From contig NC_045139.1 of NCBI RefSeq assembly GCF_008831285.2, positions 2,116,704 to 2,180,703 on the forward strand: a stretch of DNA of 64,000 bases. Reading direction: 5' to 3'. How positions within the stretch are numbered: position 1 is the first letter of the stretch; each line of letters begins with the position of its first letter. The stretch comes from Nymphaea colorata (taxonomy: Eukaryota; Streptophyta; Magnoliopsida; Nymphaeales; Nymphaeaceae). A program made the translations under genes and the position numbers. The notes under the pieces were generated by a model, which was not told the DNA's origin, ran no database searches, and saw only the letters and a program-made list of their open reading frames with translations. Positions 50,961-62,089 of the stretch are shown in pieces.

Positions 50961-51989
50961 TTATGGATCACTTATAGTAAGGGCTGCAAGGGCATGATTA
51001 GCATCTGCCGCTTGGAAAGAATGATTAAAACGATTGTAGCATCTCATGGCAGAGTGATTCTTCTTGTTACAAATTTGACAAACAATATCTTTGGATGAAT
51101 TGAAGGAGGTGGCCGACCCATCGATTTTTGGTTGAGGAGGTTTAGTGTTGTAACCTGTTTGAGACAGATTGTATCCACCTCCGTGAGAAGGATAATGTTG
51201 ATGGTAGCCTCCTCCACGTCCACCTCTATTATGCCGTCCTCGTCCTCGAGAGAATTGGTAAGTGCCCCGGAGTCGATTTTGATTGTCACGTTGCGCATAG
51301 AAGGCAACTTGGGGCGAAGTGTCCGAATTGAAAAATTTATTTCTCACTTCCAAACTTTGTAATAAAGATATCAATTCTTTGTAAGAAGGAACGGGTGGCT
51401 TAAGCATGGCCATAACGAAAGGTTCGTAGCCTTTTCCCAGTCCTTGGAGAAGCCAGAAGGCCTTTTCTTTGTCTCCAACAGATTTTCCTATGGCAGCCAA
51501 GTCATCGCATATGGCTTTGAACTTGGCAACATAGACTTCAAGGGCATCGTTACCCTTTTTACAAGTCGTAAGCATATGAGTAAGATGAAAACCCCGTTCT
51601 TGGGATTCTTGGGCAAAGGCATCAACAAGAGTGGACCAAATTTCTTGAGAAGAACTCAATCCAACAACTAAACCAAGGACGTTTTCAGACAACGTACCAG
51701 TGATCCATCCTTTTATAAGACGGTCGGAGCGACGCCACGATTCAAAATTGGGATTTGAGATTAGTTGCTGTGGATCAGCCGGGTCAACAATGTGACTTGG
51801 CGGAGCAGAGATTGAACCAGTCAGAAAACCCTCCATGTCCTGACTTTCAATGAGTGCAAGGATTTGCGTCTTCCACAATAGGAAGTTATTGTGCGTCAAC
51901 TTCAGAGAAACAAAATTGGCCACGTTCAAATTGAAGGGGTAAGGATAGAGCAAACTGTTTGAAGATGCTGCTGAGGTGGATGGTGTCAT
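50961..51989 (-). CDS. gag: copia gag
   Basis: About 342 codons start at the ATG 51989-51987. The capsid region includes NFLLWKTQILALIES and EVYVAKFKAICDDLA. Then comes a basic Gly/Arg-rich segment, and a CCHC zinc knuckle CQICNKKNHSAMRC (CX2CX4HX4C) near the end. A TAA stops it four residues before the place where the protease domain begins in the same frame. The gag packages the element's RNA; this copy looks intact. Confidence 0.9.
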   Translation of the reverse strand: MTPSTSAASSNSLLYPYPFNLNVANFVSLKLTHNNFLLWKTQILALIESQDMEGFLTGSISAPPSHIVDPADPQQLISNPNFESWRRSDRLIKGWITGTLSENVLGLVVGLSSSQEIWSTLVDAFAQESQERGFHLTHMLTTCKKGNDALEVYVAKFKAICDDLAAIGKSVGDKEKAFWLLQGLGKGYEPFVMAMLKPPVPSYKELISLLQSLEVRNKFFNSDTSPQVAFYAQRDNQNRLRGTYQFSRGRGRHNRGGRGGGYHQHYPSHGGGYNLSQTGYNTKPPQPKIDGSATSFNSSKDIVCQICNKKNHSAMRCYNRFNHSFQAADANHALAALTISDP

Positions 51990-52089
51990 GGTCACCAAAT
52001 TGAGAGGACGACACTTCCTTGGATATCAACGGCGGCACTAAGGGAAATGACTGATTTCCAGGAGTTATCTGCCGATGAAGGCTTGTAGA

Positions 52090-52102
52090 GGCTTTGATAC
52101 CA
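52090..52102 (-). other. primer-binding site, initiator Met tRNA type
   Basis: On the minus strand TGGTATCAAAGCC starts one base after the 5' LTR block. Its TGGTATCA core matches the 3' end of plant initiator methionine tRNA, the usual copia primer, with an A in place of the common G at position 9. Confidence 0.85.
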
Positions 52103-52103
52103 G

Positions 52104-52675
52104 AAAGAAAATAGGAAGCAATAGAGAAAGGAAGAGGAAAAGAGAAAACACAAGATTTACGTGGTTCGGTCCTTGAGAACCTACGTCCACAATCAGAAAA
52201 TCAAAGTGACTTCCTTCTTTGTTTCTTTTCTTTTTCTTTTTTCTTGATTTCACTTTCTATGTACATCGTCAGTTTTTGTACAGTAGTAAGAGGCTACAAA
52301 AATCTCCCTGTAACCGGTGAGAGATTTTTGGGCATAATTATTTCAGTTTGAGAATCGTGAGCCAAATCACCATCTTTATGATCTTTCTTTTTTCTTTTTC
52401 TTCTTATCCTCTCATCAAGATTTATTTCCTTTTCTCCTTGCGTTGCATTGTGAGAATCGTGGATCAGATTGGGAGCATTCTGGCTGGCACATGATAACTG
52501 CTGCTTTCCATTTGTAGAGCCCATTAAATGACGTTCCATAGAAGCGTTTTGTTCCTTGCAGCGGTCGATACCAAAACTGAACGTTGCATTGAATTTGGGC
52601 ATTACACTATTTGATAGACGATTTCCTTGCTGACTTGATTGCTCATGAGTCAAAATTGAAGGTTCTTCTTTAATA
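52104..52675 (-). repeat. 5' LTR of the copia element
   Basis: This 572-bp block is nearly identical to 47199-47770. It contains a 119-codon open frame (52653-52294, Lys-rich in the middle) that is the same frame fused to pol in the 3' LTR. An LTR transcript could in principle carry it, but nothing shows it is translated. Confidence 0.95.
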
Positions 52676-55606
52676 GATTACACCATATCGCTACTGAAAT
52701 TTGCATTTAACCAAGCATTTTGACTAACGAAGCTGTATAATTTTTAATTAAAAGCATTATTTTTCTTAGCACAATTTTTTTTTCTTAACTGCATATTGGT
52801 AGACCTTTGATGCAGTGGTCAAGTCAGTCACATTATGAGGGGCATTATATATATATATATATAAAGGGTCAATTGATAAGTGAATTCAGGAATTTTATTG
52901 GACTGCATGTGCAAGTGCCCTTACATGCCCACACATGTCTTTGCCCCTGTTTTGATGAGTAAAACTTTAGAGGTGTTTGGTAGTTGGAACAATTTAATTG
53001 AAACAGTGTTATGAATCTATCCTAAAGATTAAAGCATATTTATGGAACAATGACAAATGGAAAGACACTCTCTACTGTCAGGACAAGAGAGAGGGTTGCT
53101 TCGAAGGACGGCTACTTCAGGCAGGGCCGCCGATCTTCCTGGTCAGTTACCAACATTTGATCAATTTCAGAACCATCGGAGGAACCCAGAAATTCCACTT
53201 ATTTTGACCAATTCAGAGTGAAAAACGAGGTTGCTCCCTCTAAAATACTGGGATAAAGTTGAGCCAAAAGAGTTTTTTTGGTTCCCATTGCATTGGGTTT
53301 ACCTTGTTCACAGGTTGACCCCATGGCAGCAAGAAAAGGCAAACAGTTTTTTACGATGCCATCTTTACGAGACCCAGACAAAAAAATGTGGAATGCTGAC
53401 CATTTCATGTAATGGAAAGGATCAATGGCAATTGTATGCTATTAGTGTTGACCCCGACTTAAAGCTTGCGGCTTCGCACCGTAGTCCAACATGGCCGTTT
53501 GTTTCCTTTTTCTTTTTTGTTTCGTGGCGAATCAACCTTGCTTCACCAGCGAAGCGATAGCTGTTGTCATAGTCATAAGGGTTTCCACTTCCAGGAAAAA
53601 ACTTAGAATTGGGAGGGCGATCTTCCTGGTGAACTGACCAAGGACACTGGGGTTGCGGGGCAGGAAACAGGGTCCTGTAGAGAAACTCTATTTGGCTGGA
53701 CCCAGACCCTACTTCAACATAAAGAGATTTCCTTAGGCCCGTGTGGGCAACTGCCTAAGCATGGCTCTGCACCTAGCAGGGTGTAGCTGTCATGTAAGTA
53801 GTTATGGTTCAGATGTGGCGCTGCTCAGAGTGACCATAGGAAGTTTGGACAAACAATGAAGTCTATCTAGCCAAGTGCAGTTCCCTCAGAAAATAAAGCA
53901 TAAAATGCATCCAATGACAGAATTTGACAATATAAGATGCAGGATTTGCATGCAAATCTTGGACCCAGGTCTGTTAACTTGTTTATTTATTTCTTTTGAG
54001 TAGGCAAGATGCGATTAGATAGAGCAGACCCATTAGATAGAGTAGGCTCAATATGTTGTCTTTTGATCGTTATCTTTGAGAGCCTTGGATGTCATGAGAA
54101 CCAAGGTAGGTCTGAAATCTACACTTTGTGGGACGCATTATTTTAGATCCACATCAAATATCAAATTAAAATCTTAGATTCGAGATCTGACCATAGGATG
54201 GGGAGGCAAGGGGGTCGGACCTCAAACCCCGAGATCTGAGATCCACCTCACATCTCAGATCCAACCAAACAAACATAATAAATAGGGAACCATGATCTCC
54301 TAGAGAATGTAGCAATCCCATTAGGATACGTTATTTTTGAGTTGGTGGTTGAAATTGAGAATCTACATGAATTGTCTGTCTCCTTGTAAGATCTTTGAGG
54401 TGGGTCTAACATTGATGCAAGATTTGGGGTCCCAAAGGAAGAAGATAATGTGAAGGTTGGACCATTAATACTGCAGCAAGAACGAAAGGCAACTGCCCAT
54501 AGAGTGCGCATTACTGCCTCCGCCCCTAATGGTATCCTTCGAAAGGTTTCCGCTAATGGTAGCCTTTGAAAGGTTTTGAAATTCAGCAGCTTTTACCTGA
54601 GACTTTCCCAATATCCGAAGGACGACATTCCTGATGTTTCATTCAAATTTTAATATTTAAAAAAAAAAACGTTTAGTCGCAATAAATACGATTGCTAATT
54701 GATTGCAGGAAAAATGAGATGGGGTTTTGCTGTTAGAGCTGATTGCAGGAAGAAAGGCATTAGATTTTGAAAAGTTGCAGGCGAGAAAGTGTCATGCTTG
54801 ATTGCGTGAGTTTCTCGCCTCTCAATGCTGACTGCAGAAGTCAACATATCCTTTGGCTCAACTGAGGAGCTCTACCCTTTACCCTGTTCTCGTTGATTTT
54901 GTTGCCGTCTTCCTATCCTACTCTGTTTTGTTTATCAAGACAACAGTGTCGTGTGGTTTGCTTCCCTGCTGCTGCATTGCCGCAGAGGTCTGCCGATTGA
55001 TCCATGGTGGTGGTGCTGCTGCTCCTGCTTTGAATTTTACACGGGTTTGAAGGCAGAGAAGGCACCTTAAGATCTCCAATTTCCTGCCAAAAACAAAAGA
55101 AATATGCACAGATGCACTCTCGTTTGAAGATGAATAATGAGTGATTTGAAAATTGAGTGTGCTTCCACAAAATTTAAACAATCTGCATCTTCATTAGTTG
55201 TTGGTGTTCCTCAGCAAACAGCATCTTCTAAAACAGTTCAATCAAATGTAAATACCTTTCCAAAAAAATCAAGGAATTGGATTGGAAAGATAGGCAGCGA
55301 ATGTGTAATCAAAATCTCTAATTGAAGGAACCTGCACATCTCACCAAATAATCAAGAGAGCACAGAGTCGTGGATGGAGGCTTCGACTGAACCAGGTTAA
55401 AATCGTTGCTCTTTCGTTTTTCTCTCCTTCCGTCTTGCGTTTACCAAATCGAACCAAAATTGAGGTGAAGGACAACAACAGGACCATCATAGTGTTCGAA
55501 TAGTCCACCAAAATTGACCCTGACTTTATGCCGTCGGATTTGATTTGTTTAAAGAAGAGGAAGAAAGGGATTACGTGAATCCACAACTTAGAAGGCACGT
55601 CGAAAT
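52676..55606. other. intergenic region, no gene seen
   Basis: This holds a partial third copy of the 43.5-kb foldback family (52998-53060) and an inverted fragment of the GTGGCRGAGCC family (53735-53775). A short local duplication near 54523-54574 (CTAATGGTA-CCTT-GAAAGG twice) and weak open frames without recognisable domains are also present. Confidence 0.45.
53735..53775. mobile_element. inverted fragment of the GTGGCRGAGCC family
   Basis: Read on the minus strand it gives TGCAGAGCCATGCTTAGGCA then GTTGCCCACAC, the same order of blocks as the left parts of the copies near 7719 and 16999. The rest of the element is missing. Confidence 0.3.
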
Positions 55607-55613
55607 TATAAAA
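55607..55613 (+). promoter_or_regulatory. TATA box candidate for the TNL gene
   Basis: TATAAAA lies 280 bp upstream of the ATG at 55893, leaving a leader of about 250 nt. The placement is plausible but not proven. Confidence 0.25.
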
Positions 55614-55892
55614 TACTTTTCATCATAAAGAAAAAGAATAATTTCATGGTATGCCATGGCGGCTTCCGCCATTAATTAAGAGCCCTTGTTCCACCCAAAG
55701 AGAAGCTTCCTCGATATCCCTTGTCGATCTCCTGCCTTGTTCCTGCTTGTTGGTTGAGGAGGAGTGACGATTTTCTGTGTCCACTGTCGTGATCGTTACT
55801 AATATTCTGTGTGGAGGCGGTGTTGCTGACCACGGAAAGCTTGCTTAATTTTACCATCTTCTTTCTTGGTTCTCCAAGCTAAGATCAAGAAA

Positions 55893-58800
55893 ATGGTGAT
55901 CTTTGCAGCTTTATTCATATTACTCTTCATCACCGTTCTCTTTGGTCATAACTTCCTTCCGCGAATCAAGGATTTCTTGCAGGCTGAAGGAATTTTCTCG
56001 CCAACCAAAAATGTTGATGGAGGAATTAGAGGAAGCAACACAGAGGCATGGGAAGAGGTACTAGAGACATTAACACCTTCACCGTCTTCTGATGGATCTG
56101 AGTTTGAAGTGTTTCTTAGCTTCAGAGGCGAAGACACCCGAAAGCGTTTCATTGGGCATCTTTATGAAGGCCTCGAGGATCATAGTATTCCCACCTTCAT
56201 TGATAGCGAGAAGTTGAAAAAGGGGGAGGGGATCGACAAGCTGTTGAAATACATAAAGAGGTCTAAGATCTTTGTCCCCATCTTCTCCAAACGCTTTGCA
56301 GAATCGAAATGGTGTTTGAAGGAGGTGACCAAAAGTGTGGAGTGCGGGAAGGAGATAATTCCGGTGTTCTTTGGCGTGGAACCTTCCGATGTCCGCAACC
56401 AGAGCGGCCCCTTCAAATCCGCGTTTAAGGTTCATCAGTCCAACAAGAAGCAGGACCAAGAGGAGGTGAAGAAATGGAGGGAAGCATTGAAGAAAGTTGG
56501 AAATCTCTCCGGCTTCACTCTCAAGGACATGAATGGGTATATGTCTTCTCTCTCTCTTTCTCTAGAACAAATAAAGTTTAATCACCTCTCTCCAAATTTA
56601 AAGTCTAAGCAAGGGGATGCTTTGTTGTCTATATCTTTTCATTTGCTTCCATTCACATCTTGTTCATATGCTTATTTTCTGCTTGTGTTGTCCCAACATC
56701 ATGTTTGGCTAGTATTTTAGATCTTTTTTCCATTAAAATCATTATCTTATCTGCTATATTAATCAAATGCATCCTTCACCATTTGAGTTTCTCAAATTCA
56801 TCTTCCACTTTATTATTGTACTTAATTAATTAAAATGAGAAAATTTAAGACGTGATCTTTGTATTAAAAAATTGACTACTATATAAACGTGATCTTTTTG
56901 TTGAAAAACTTAATTAAACAATTAACAAAAAGAAAAATCATGTTTCCCCACAAAGCATGTACAGATTTTATGAGAAATCTAAAATTAACGCACACACGTT
57001 TCTCTTCTTAAAATTTCTTAATTACCAATGAGCAGAAGATTATTTTGTCAATTTTCGAGTTCTTGCTTGTAAAAATCACATGCATGCCGTTAGTTTCTCG
57101 GGAAAATGTTTATAAATATTTAAAATGTACTATTTACGTATTATCGAAGAGTACTTGAGTGCAAAGTACCTAGTCCTTTTTCCTAGTGCCCAACTTAATA
57201 TAACTCAAATGTTTATTTGTGCGAACCGGAGCAGACTTTCGGATGGGTGGGACAAAACGTTCCAACATATGGATGAGTGTGAAAAACTGATCAAAGGAAG
57301 GTGTTAATTAATGGGAAAAACCGAAAAAGCATATTATGAAAACACCTTTTTATTGTAAACAATCAATAAATAGTGTTTGCAATTGTGTGGTCCTTCACAT
57401 TTGCAGATATTCATATTGGATCGGCTAAAGGAGCATCATAAATTCATTTTTCCTATTGTTCATAGTTTGTCATGCATGGGTGAAGTTAATACTTGCAGGG
57501 ATGAGGCAAAGTTAAAGCGTGCAGTCATTGAGAGAGTGTCAGCCAGACTAAACAAGAAGCCATTCGAAGTCGCAAAGCATCCAATCGGGATTGAAACTCG
57601 TGTTCATGATGTGAAGAAAATGTTGGAGAATGGAAGCAATAATAATGGTGTTCATGTGGTTGGCATCCATGGTATGGGGGGTCTTGGAAAAACAACGATT
57701 GCCAAGGCTGTTTACAATGACCTAGTCGAAGGGTTCAATGGTGCCACTTGTTTTATTTCAAATGTTAGAGAAAATGCTGGACAACCCAATGGAATGGTCA
57801 ACTTACAAAAACAGTTCATTGGAGACGTCTTAAAAGAAAAAAATACATCCTTAGGTGATGTTGCACAAGGAAAAGTTGTGATCAAAGATAGGGCCAGTTG
57901 TAAAAGGGTTCTGCTTATTTTAGATGACGTTGATTGCAGAGAACAACTTGATGCATTGGCTGGTGGGAGAGATTGGTTTGGCTTAGGAAGCGTTATCATA
58001 GTCACAACTAGAGATGAGGAGGTACTTCTAGCCTACAACGTGAAACAAGATGAAATTTACAAGCCACAAGAACTGAATGAAGATCAGTCACGAGAGCTAT
58101 TCATGCTTCATGCATTTAATGGTGAACAACCACAAGGAGAGTATGCTCAGTTATCAAACGAAGTTGTTGCAGCAGCTGGTGGGCTGCCCTTAACCCTCGA
58201 AGTTATCGGATCACTTTTGTCTTCTAAAAAGAATGTACAAGAGTGGAAAGATACATTAGAGAAGCTGAAAAGGATCCCCCCCTGCAAAGTCCAACAAAGA
58301 TTGAAGCTAAGCTATGACAGTTTAGATAACTTAGAGAAGAAAATATTTCTAGATATTTCATGTTTTCTTATCGGTAAGAACAGGGAAAATGCTACTTATA
58401 TGTGGGAGGGTTGTGACTGGTTCCCAAATGCAGCAGTTAGGATACTTGAACAAAGGTCTCTCGTTAAGATAGATGGGAAATATGAAAAGTTCAAGATGCA
58501 TGATCAAATACGAGACATGGGGAGAGCCATAGTTGATGAAGAATGCTCTCAAAAGCTTCAGAAGAAGAGTAGACTGTGGAATAAGCAAGACTCCTGGGAT
58601 TTACTTCGAAGAAAGGTAACTGTAATCTCTCTCGCTCTCTCTCTGGCTGGATTTGGTGAAACAATTTGGACCGAATTATTAATCTAGTCTGACTACATAT
58701 CATGTATTCCGAGGAAGGTGGGACTTGGTACCTAAAAAGAAGTCTTCTGCAATTTTATCAAGAACAATGATTTGTATGAAATAGAATTTAAGAAATTTAG

Positions 58801-60886
58801 CAAATAAAGAGAATAACTTTGTTCCTAATTAATCTAGTTTTAGAGACAAGCAACGAGAGTTGTTTCAATGTGCATGTTCTGATTCCATTCAATGTGCATG
58901 TTCTGATTCCACTGTTTATGCAAGTTGACAGACATAGGTCCTTAAAGCAAAGACACCATTAACTAAGGTATGGTAATTACCTTGCATTTCTATTTTCTGC
59001 AGGGACCAGGTACTATTGATGCTGAAGGGATTCAGATACTGCAAAAGGACAAACGGTTCAATGAGAATGATTGTAAAGTTAGTGCCGAATGCTTTGGAAA
59101 CATGCCCAACCTAAGATATCTTCAAGCTGAAAATGTCAACTTCCAAGGCACGTTTCCATGTTTTCCTACAGATTTGAAATGGTTGGAATTGAGCAGTTGC
59201 CACTTTGACTCCCTGCCATCTGATTTTAATCTCGAGAAGCTTGTCATCCTTGATCTCTGTGAAACCAACATGACTCCAATTCTTATAAACCAACAGTCAC
59301 TGAGATTAAAGGTCAGTATATTATGATGGAGTAGTTCTGTTTTTCTTCACTTGTCAAATCCTCATGACTTGTTCCCATTGGAAATATTTATTTTATGCAT
59401 GCAGGCCTTTGAAAGATTGAAAGTTCTGTCACTTTGTGGAGTGGAAACAAAGATTGCCCTTCATTTCATGAATATGCCTAGCTTGGTGAAATTGCAGTTT
59501 CTAGTTTGCTCAGGATTAAGTACAATTGATGAATCAATCGGGAAACTCAAGAACTTGACACATTTAAGCACTTTCAGCTGTAGGCTTCTACAAAAACTAC
59601 CAGATTCAATATGGCGATTGAGTTCACTTGAGGTCCTTAATATTTCTGGTTGTTTCAATGTTTCCTCTTTGCCAGAGCGATTGGGAGATTTGGGATCACT
59701 CAAGAAGCTTGATCTCAGACACACATGTATAAAGAAGCTACCTGATTCCATTTGCCGGTTAAGTTCTATTGAAAAGCTTCGTTTGCAATTGTGCTTGGAA
59801 CTTTTTTCTATACCAGAAGGCTTAGGGGACATGGAGTCATTAAAGAAGATTAACCTTTCTATGACATGCATTGAGGTCATACCTGATTCTATTGGACAGC
59901 TTACCGACCTTGTTGAGCTATCTTTATGTAACTTAGAGAGCTTGGATAACTTACCTGATTCCATTTGCCAGCTAAACTCATTGAAATCGCTTAACCTTAG
60001 AGGGTGTCTTTCTTTGTGCTCTTTGCCAGAAAGACTAGGGGACATGGAGAAACTAGAGGAGCTTATTCTTGACGATACCAGAATAGAGATCATACCTGAT
60101 TCAGTTGGACAGCTCAAAAGCCTTCGCCTGCTATCTTTGCAAGGTTGCAAGCTCCTAAAAGCATTACCTATTTCCATAAGACAATTGAGCTCCATACAAC
60201 AGCTGAAACTGTCTGGAACCAGTTTAAAGAGCTTTGAGAACGACCTTCCACATCTTGCAGCAGTTAATATTATTGAATTTACAGGTTCATCTTTGGAGTT
60301 GCTTGGCTTGTGCGACCAAATTCACAAAGCCTTAGAAATTCTTCACTTGAACGATGCTATAATTGAAGAGTTGCCTGATTGTGTTGGAAGGATGGAAAAC
60401 CTCAAGGAGCTGCGGCTAGAATGTGAAATACTGAAAAAATTGCCTAATCGGATTGAGGGGTACTTGGAAAATCTTACTAAATTGGAGGTTAGGAGCATGC
60501 ATCTAAAAGCTCTGCCTGACTCCTTTGGGTCATTGAAACACATTTGGAGATTAACATTAAAGTGCCCAAACCTCGAGATTCTACCAGTTTCTACTGGAGA
60601 ATTAAAAAGTCTTGCATTTTTTGAAGTGAACTCCCATCGCCTCAAATATTTGCCCAATTCTATTGGGTTGTTGAAACACATTTACCAGTTAGAATTAAAG
60701 TGCCCAAACCTCGAAATTCTACCAGATTCTATCGGAGAATTAGAAAGTCTTACACACTTTGAAGTGGATTCCCATCGCCTTAAATGTTTTCCCAATTCTA
60801 TTGGCTCTCTAACAAGGATTTGGTTCTTGATAATAAACTGCAAGAACCTTGAAGATTTGCCTAACTCTATGATTACAAAGTCTTGA
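55893..60886 (+). CDS. TIR-NBS-LRR resistance protein with N-terminal membrane anchor, truncated in the LRR
   Basis: This is an intracellular immune receptor type. Exons are 55893-56536, 57499-58615, 59003-59311 and 59405-60886, giving 1183 residues up to a TGA. A hydrophobic N-terminus (MVIFAALFILLFITVLFG) precedes the TIR domain (about 70-210), which has FEVFLSFRGEDTRKRF and the NADase glutamate in SKWCLKEV. The NB-ARC has P-loop GMGGLGKTT, kinase-2 LLILDDVD, RNBS-B VIIVTTRD, GGLPLTLEVIGSLL and the MHD motif in FKMHDQIRDMG. About 20 LRR units follow (LPDSI...L..L pattern). The LRR pattern continues past the stop in another frame, so this copy carries a frameshift. The earlier TTG-initiated extension of the frame lacks an ATG. 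All introns are GT..AG; intron 1 is 962 bp. Confidence 0.9.
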
Positions 60887-62089
60887 GATTTTACATTTAC
60901 AGTGCGTCAATATTACAGCTCCACCTGATTTCATTGGACGATTGGAAAATCTTGTAACCTTCTTGTTCAACAGCAAAAAATTAAAATACTTGGATGCCAC
61001 CATTTTTGAGCCTTTGCGAAGACTTGGTCGTCTATCGCTAAGTGGCTGTGAGAACCTGGAATGTATGATAGCAGCCTCTATTCGACAAACAGGTTTGGCT
61101 CACCTCACATCCTTAAAGTCACTGGATTTGAAAGACTGCGAGGGGCGTGAGTTCCTTCCTCAGCTTCCCTCTTCTCTACGCTCGCTCGATGCTTCTGGTT
61201 GCACCAATTTGAGAAAAATGTCTGATATTTCAAATCTTAAAAAATTGAAGAAGTTGTGTTTGGGTGGTTGTAAGCAGCTTGAAGATGTTCCTGGCCTCGA
61301 AAATATTTCAAGCAACTTGGAAGTGCTAGAACTGCCTGGCCCTTGCGATTTCATGGAGTGTTGCCACTTCAGTCATGATTTCAAAAACAAAGTGTTCAAG
61401 GTATGTAAGGAATATATATTATCTTGTTGTTCATCATATTAGGAAATTGCACAGTAGTTATTACGTATAATGAGTCTTTGGGAAAACTTCACACATAAAG
61501 AAGTAGTCGACAGGATCAATCAATAATAATGGAGATCACAAATTTTTTAATTCTAAACTGGGTGGGTTAGGGTGGGAACTACCAACAATAGCACTATAAT
61601 CCCCTCTAACAAATGAATCTTTCAGCGTTGTCGCGATTTATTGTTATGGAAGGACTCCAAATACGTGCAAATTTAGTACTCTATTGATGACGAACTTCTT
61701 TGTCTCAGGAGATGACTTTTGAAAACTTGGAAAGTTTGAAGATATCAGGGTCTTTAGTGCCAGGGTCAGCAAAAGGACAACAGCAGCTGCAATTTATACT
61801 CCCGAGGTTGCCTTTTAGTTGGTTGAGAAGCAAACGGCTGAAGTTGCGCCTGGACAAGGTGCTCTCACCCATCTGCATAGCAATCATTGCCGATGACGTT
61901 ACTGTGTTTGAGAAAATAATTGCAGAAGTCGACGGTGATAAAGTCGAATTGAACTTGGGAGAAGAGAGCATTGTGAACACAAGGGAGGGAGCACATTGCT
62001 ATACAATGCAAGTGACAATGGATATGTCCCAACTGCAAAATGTATTTGTAACTCTTGCGAAGAATCATTACTCTGACTTGTACTGGTAG
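60879..62089 (+). pseudogene. displaced 3' part of the TNL gene: last LRRs and post-LRR domain
   Basis: From about 60882 an open frame shifted by one base continues the LRR pattern (LEILHLQC, then PPDFIGRLENL, LGRLSLSGCENLE and LKSLDLKDCEG) to a donor at 61400/61401. A phase-0 exon at 61709-62089 then adds a post-LRR (C-JID-like) region ending in NHYSDLYW. Exon lengths and phases fit a normal TNL 3' end. The stop at 60884-60886 therefore looks like a recent one-base gain (or two-base loss) or a sequencing error, not an old 3' boundary. Confidence 0.8.

Larger units (their letters stand above)
47199..52675 (-). mobile_element. Ty1/copia LTR retrotransposon, complete but coding-defective
   Basis: The element is 5.5 kb long on the minus strand. 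In its own direction the order is: 5' LTR, primer-binding site, gag, protease, integrase, reverse transcriptase, RNase H, purine tract, 3' LTR. Integrase before reverse transcriptase defines copia type. The two LTRs differ at only two positions (47367 versus 52272, 47658 versus 52563), so the insertion is recent. The coding region is interrupted by an in-frame stop after gag and a frameshift near 50700. The LTR ends read TATTA... rather than TG..., and no clean target duplication was found. Confidence 0.95.

Noticed and set aside
57125-57307. 60-codon frame in the first TNL intron
   Set aside because: It is short, AT-rich and not in phase with flanking exons.
59461-60195. 244-codon minus-strand frame opposite the LRR exon
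   Set aside because: It is a mirror of a repetitive coding sequence; the LRR codon pattern keeps the opposite strand open.
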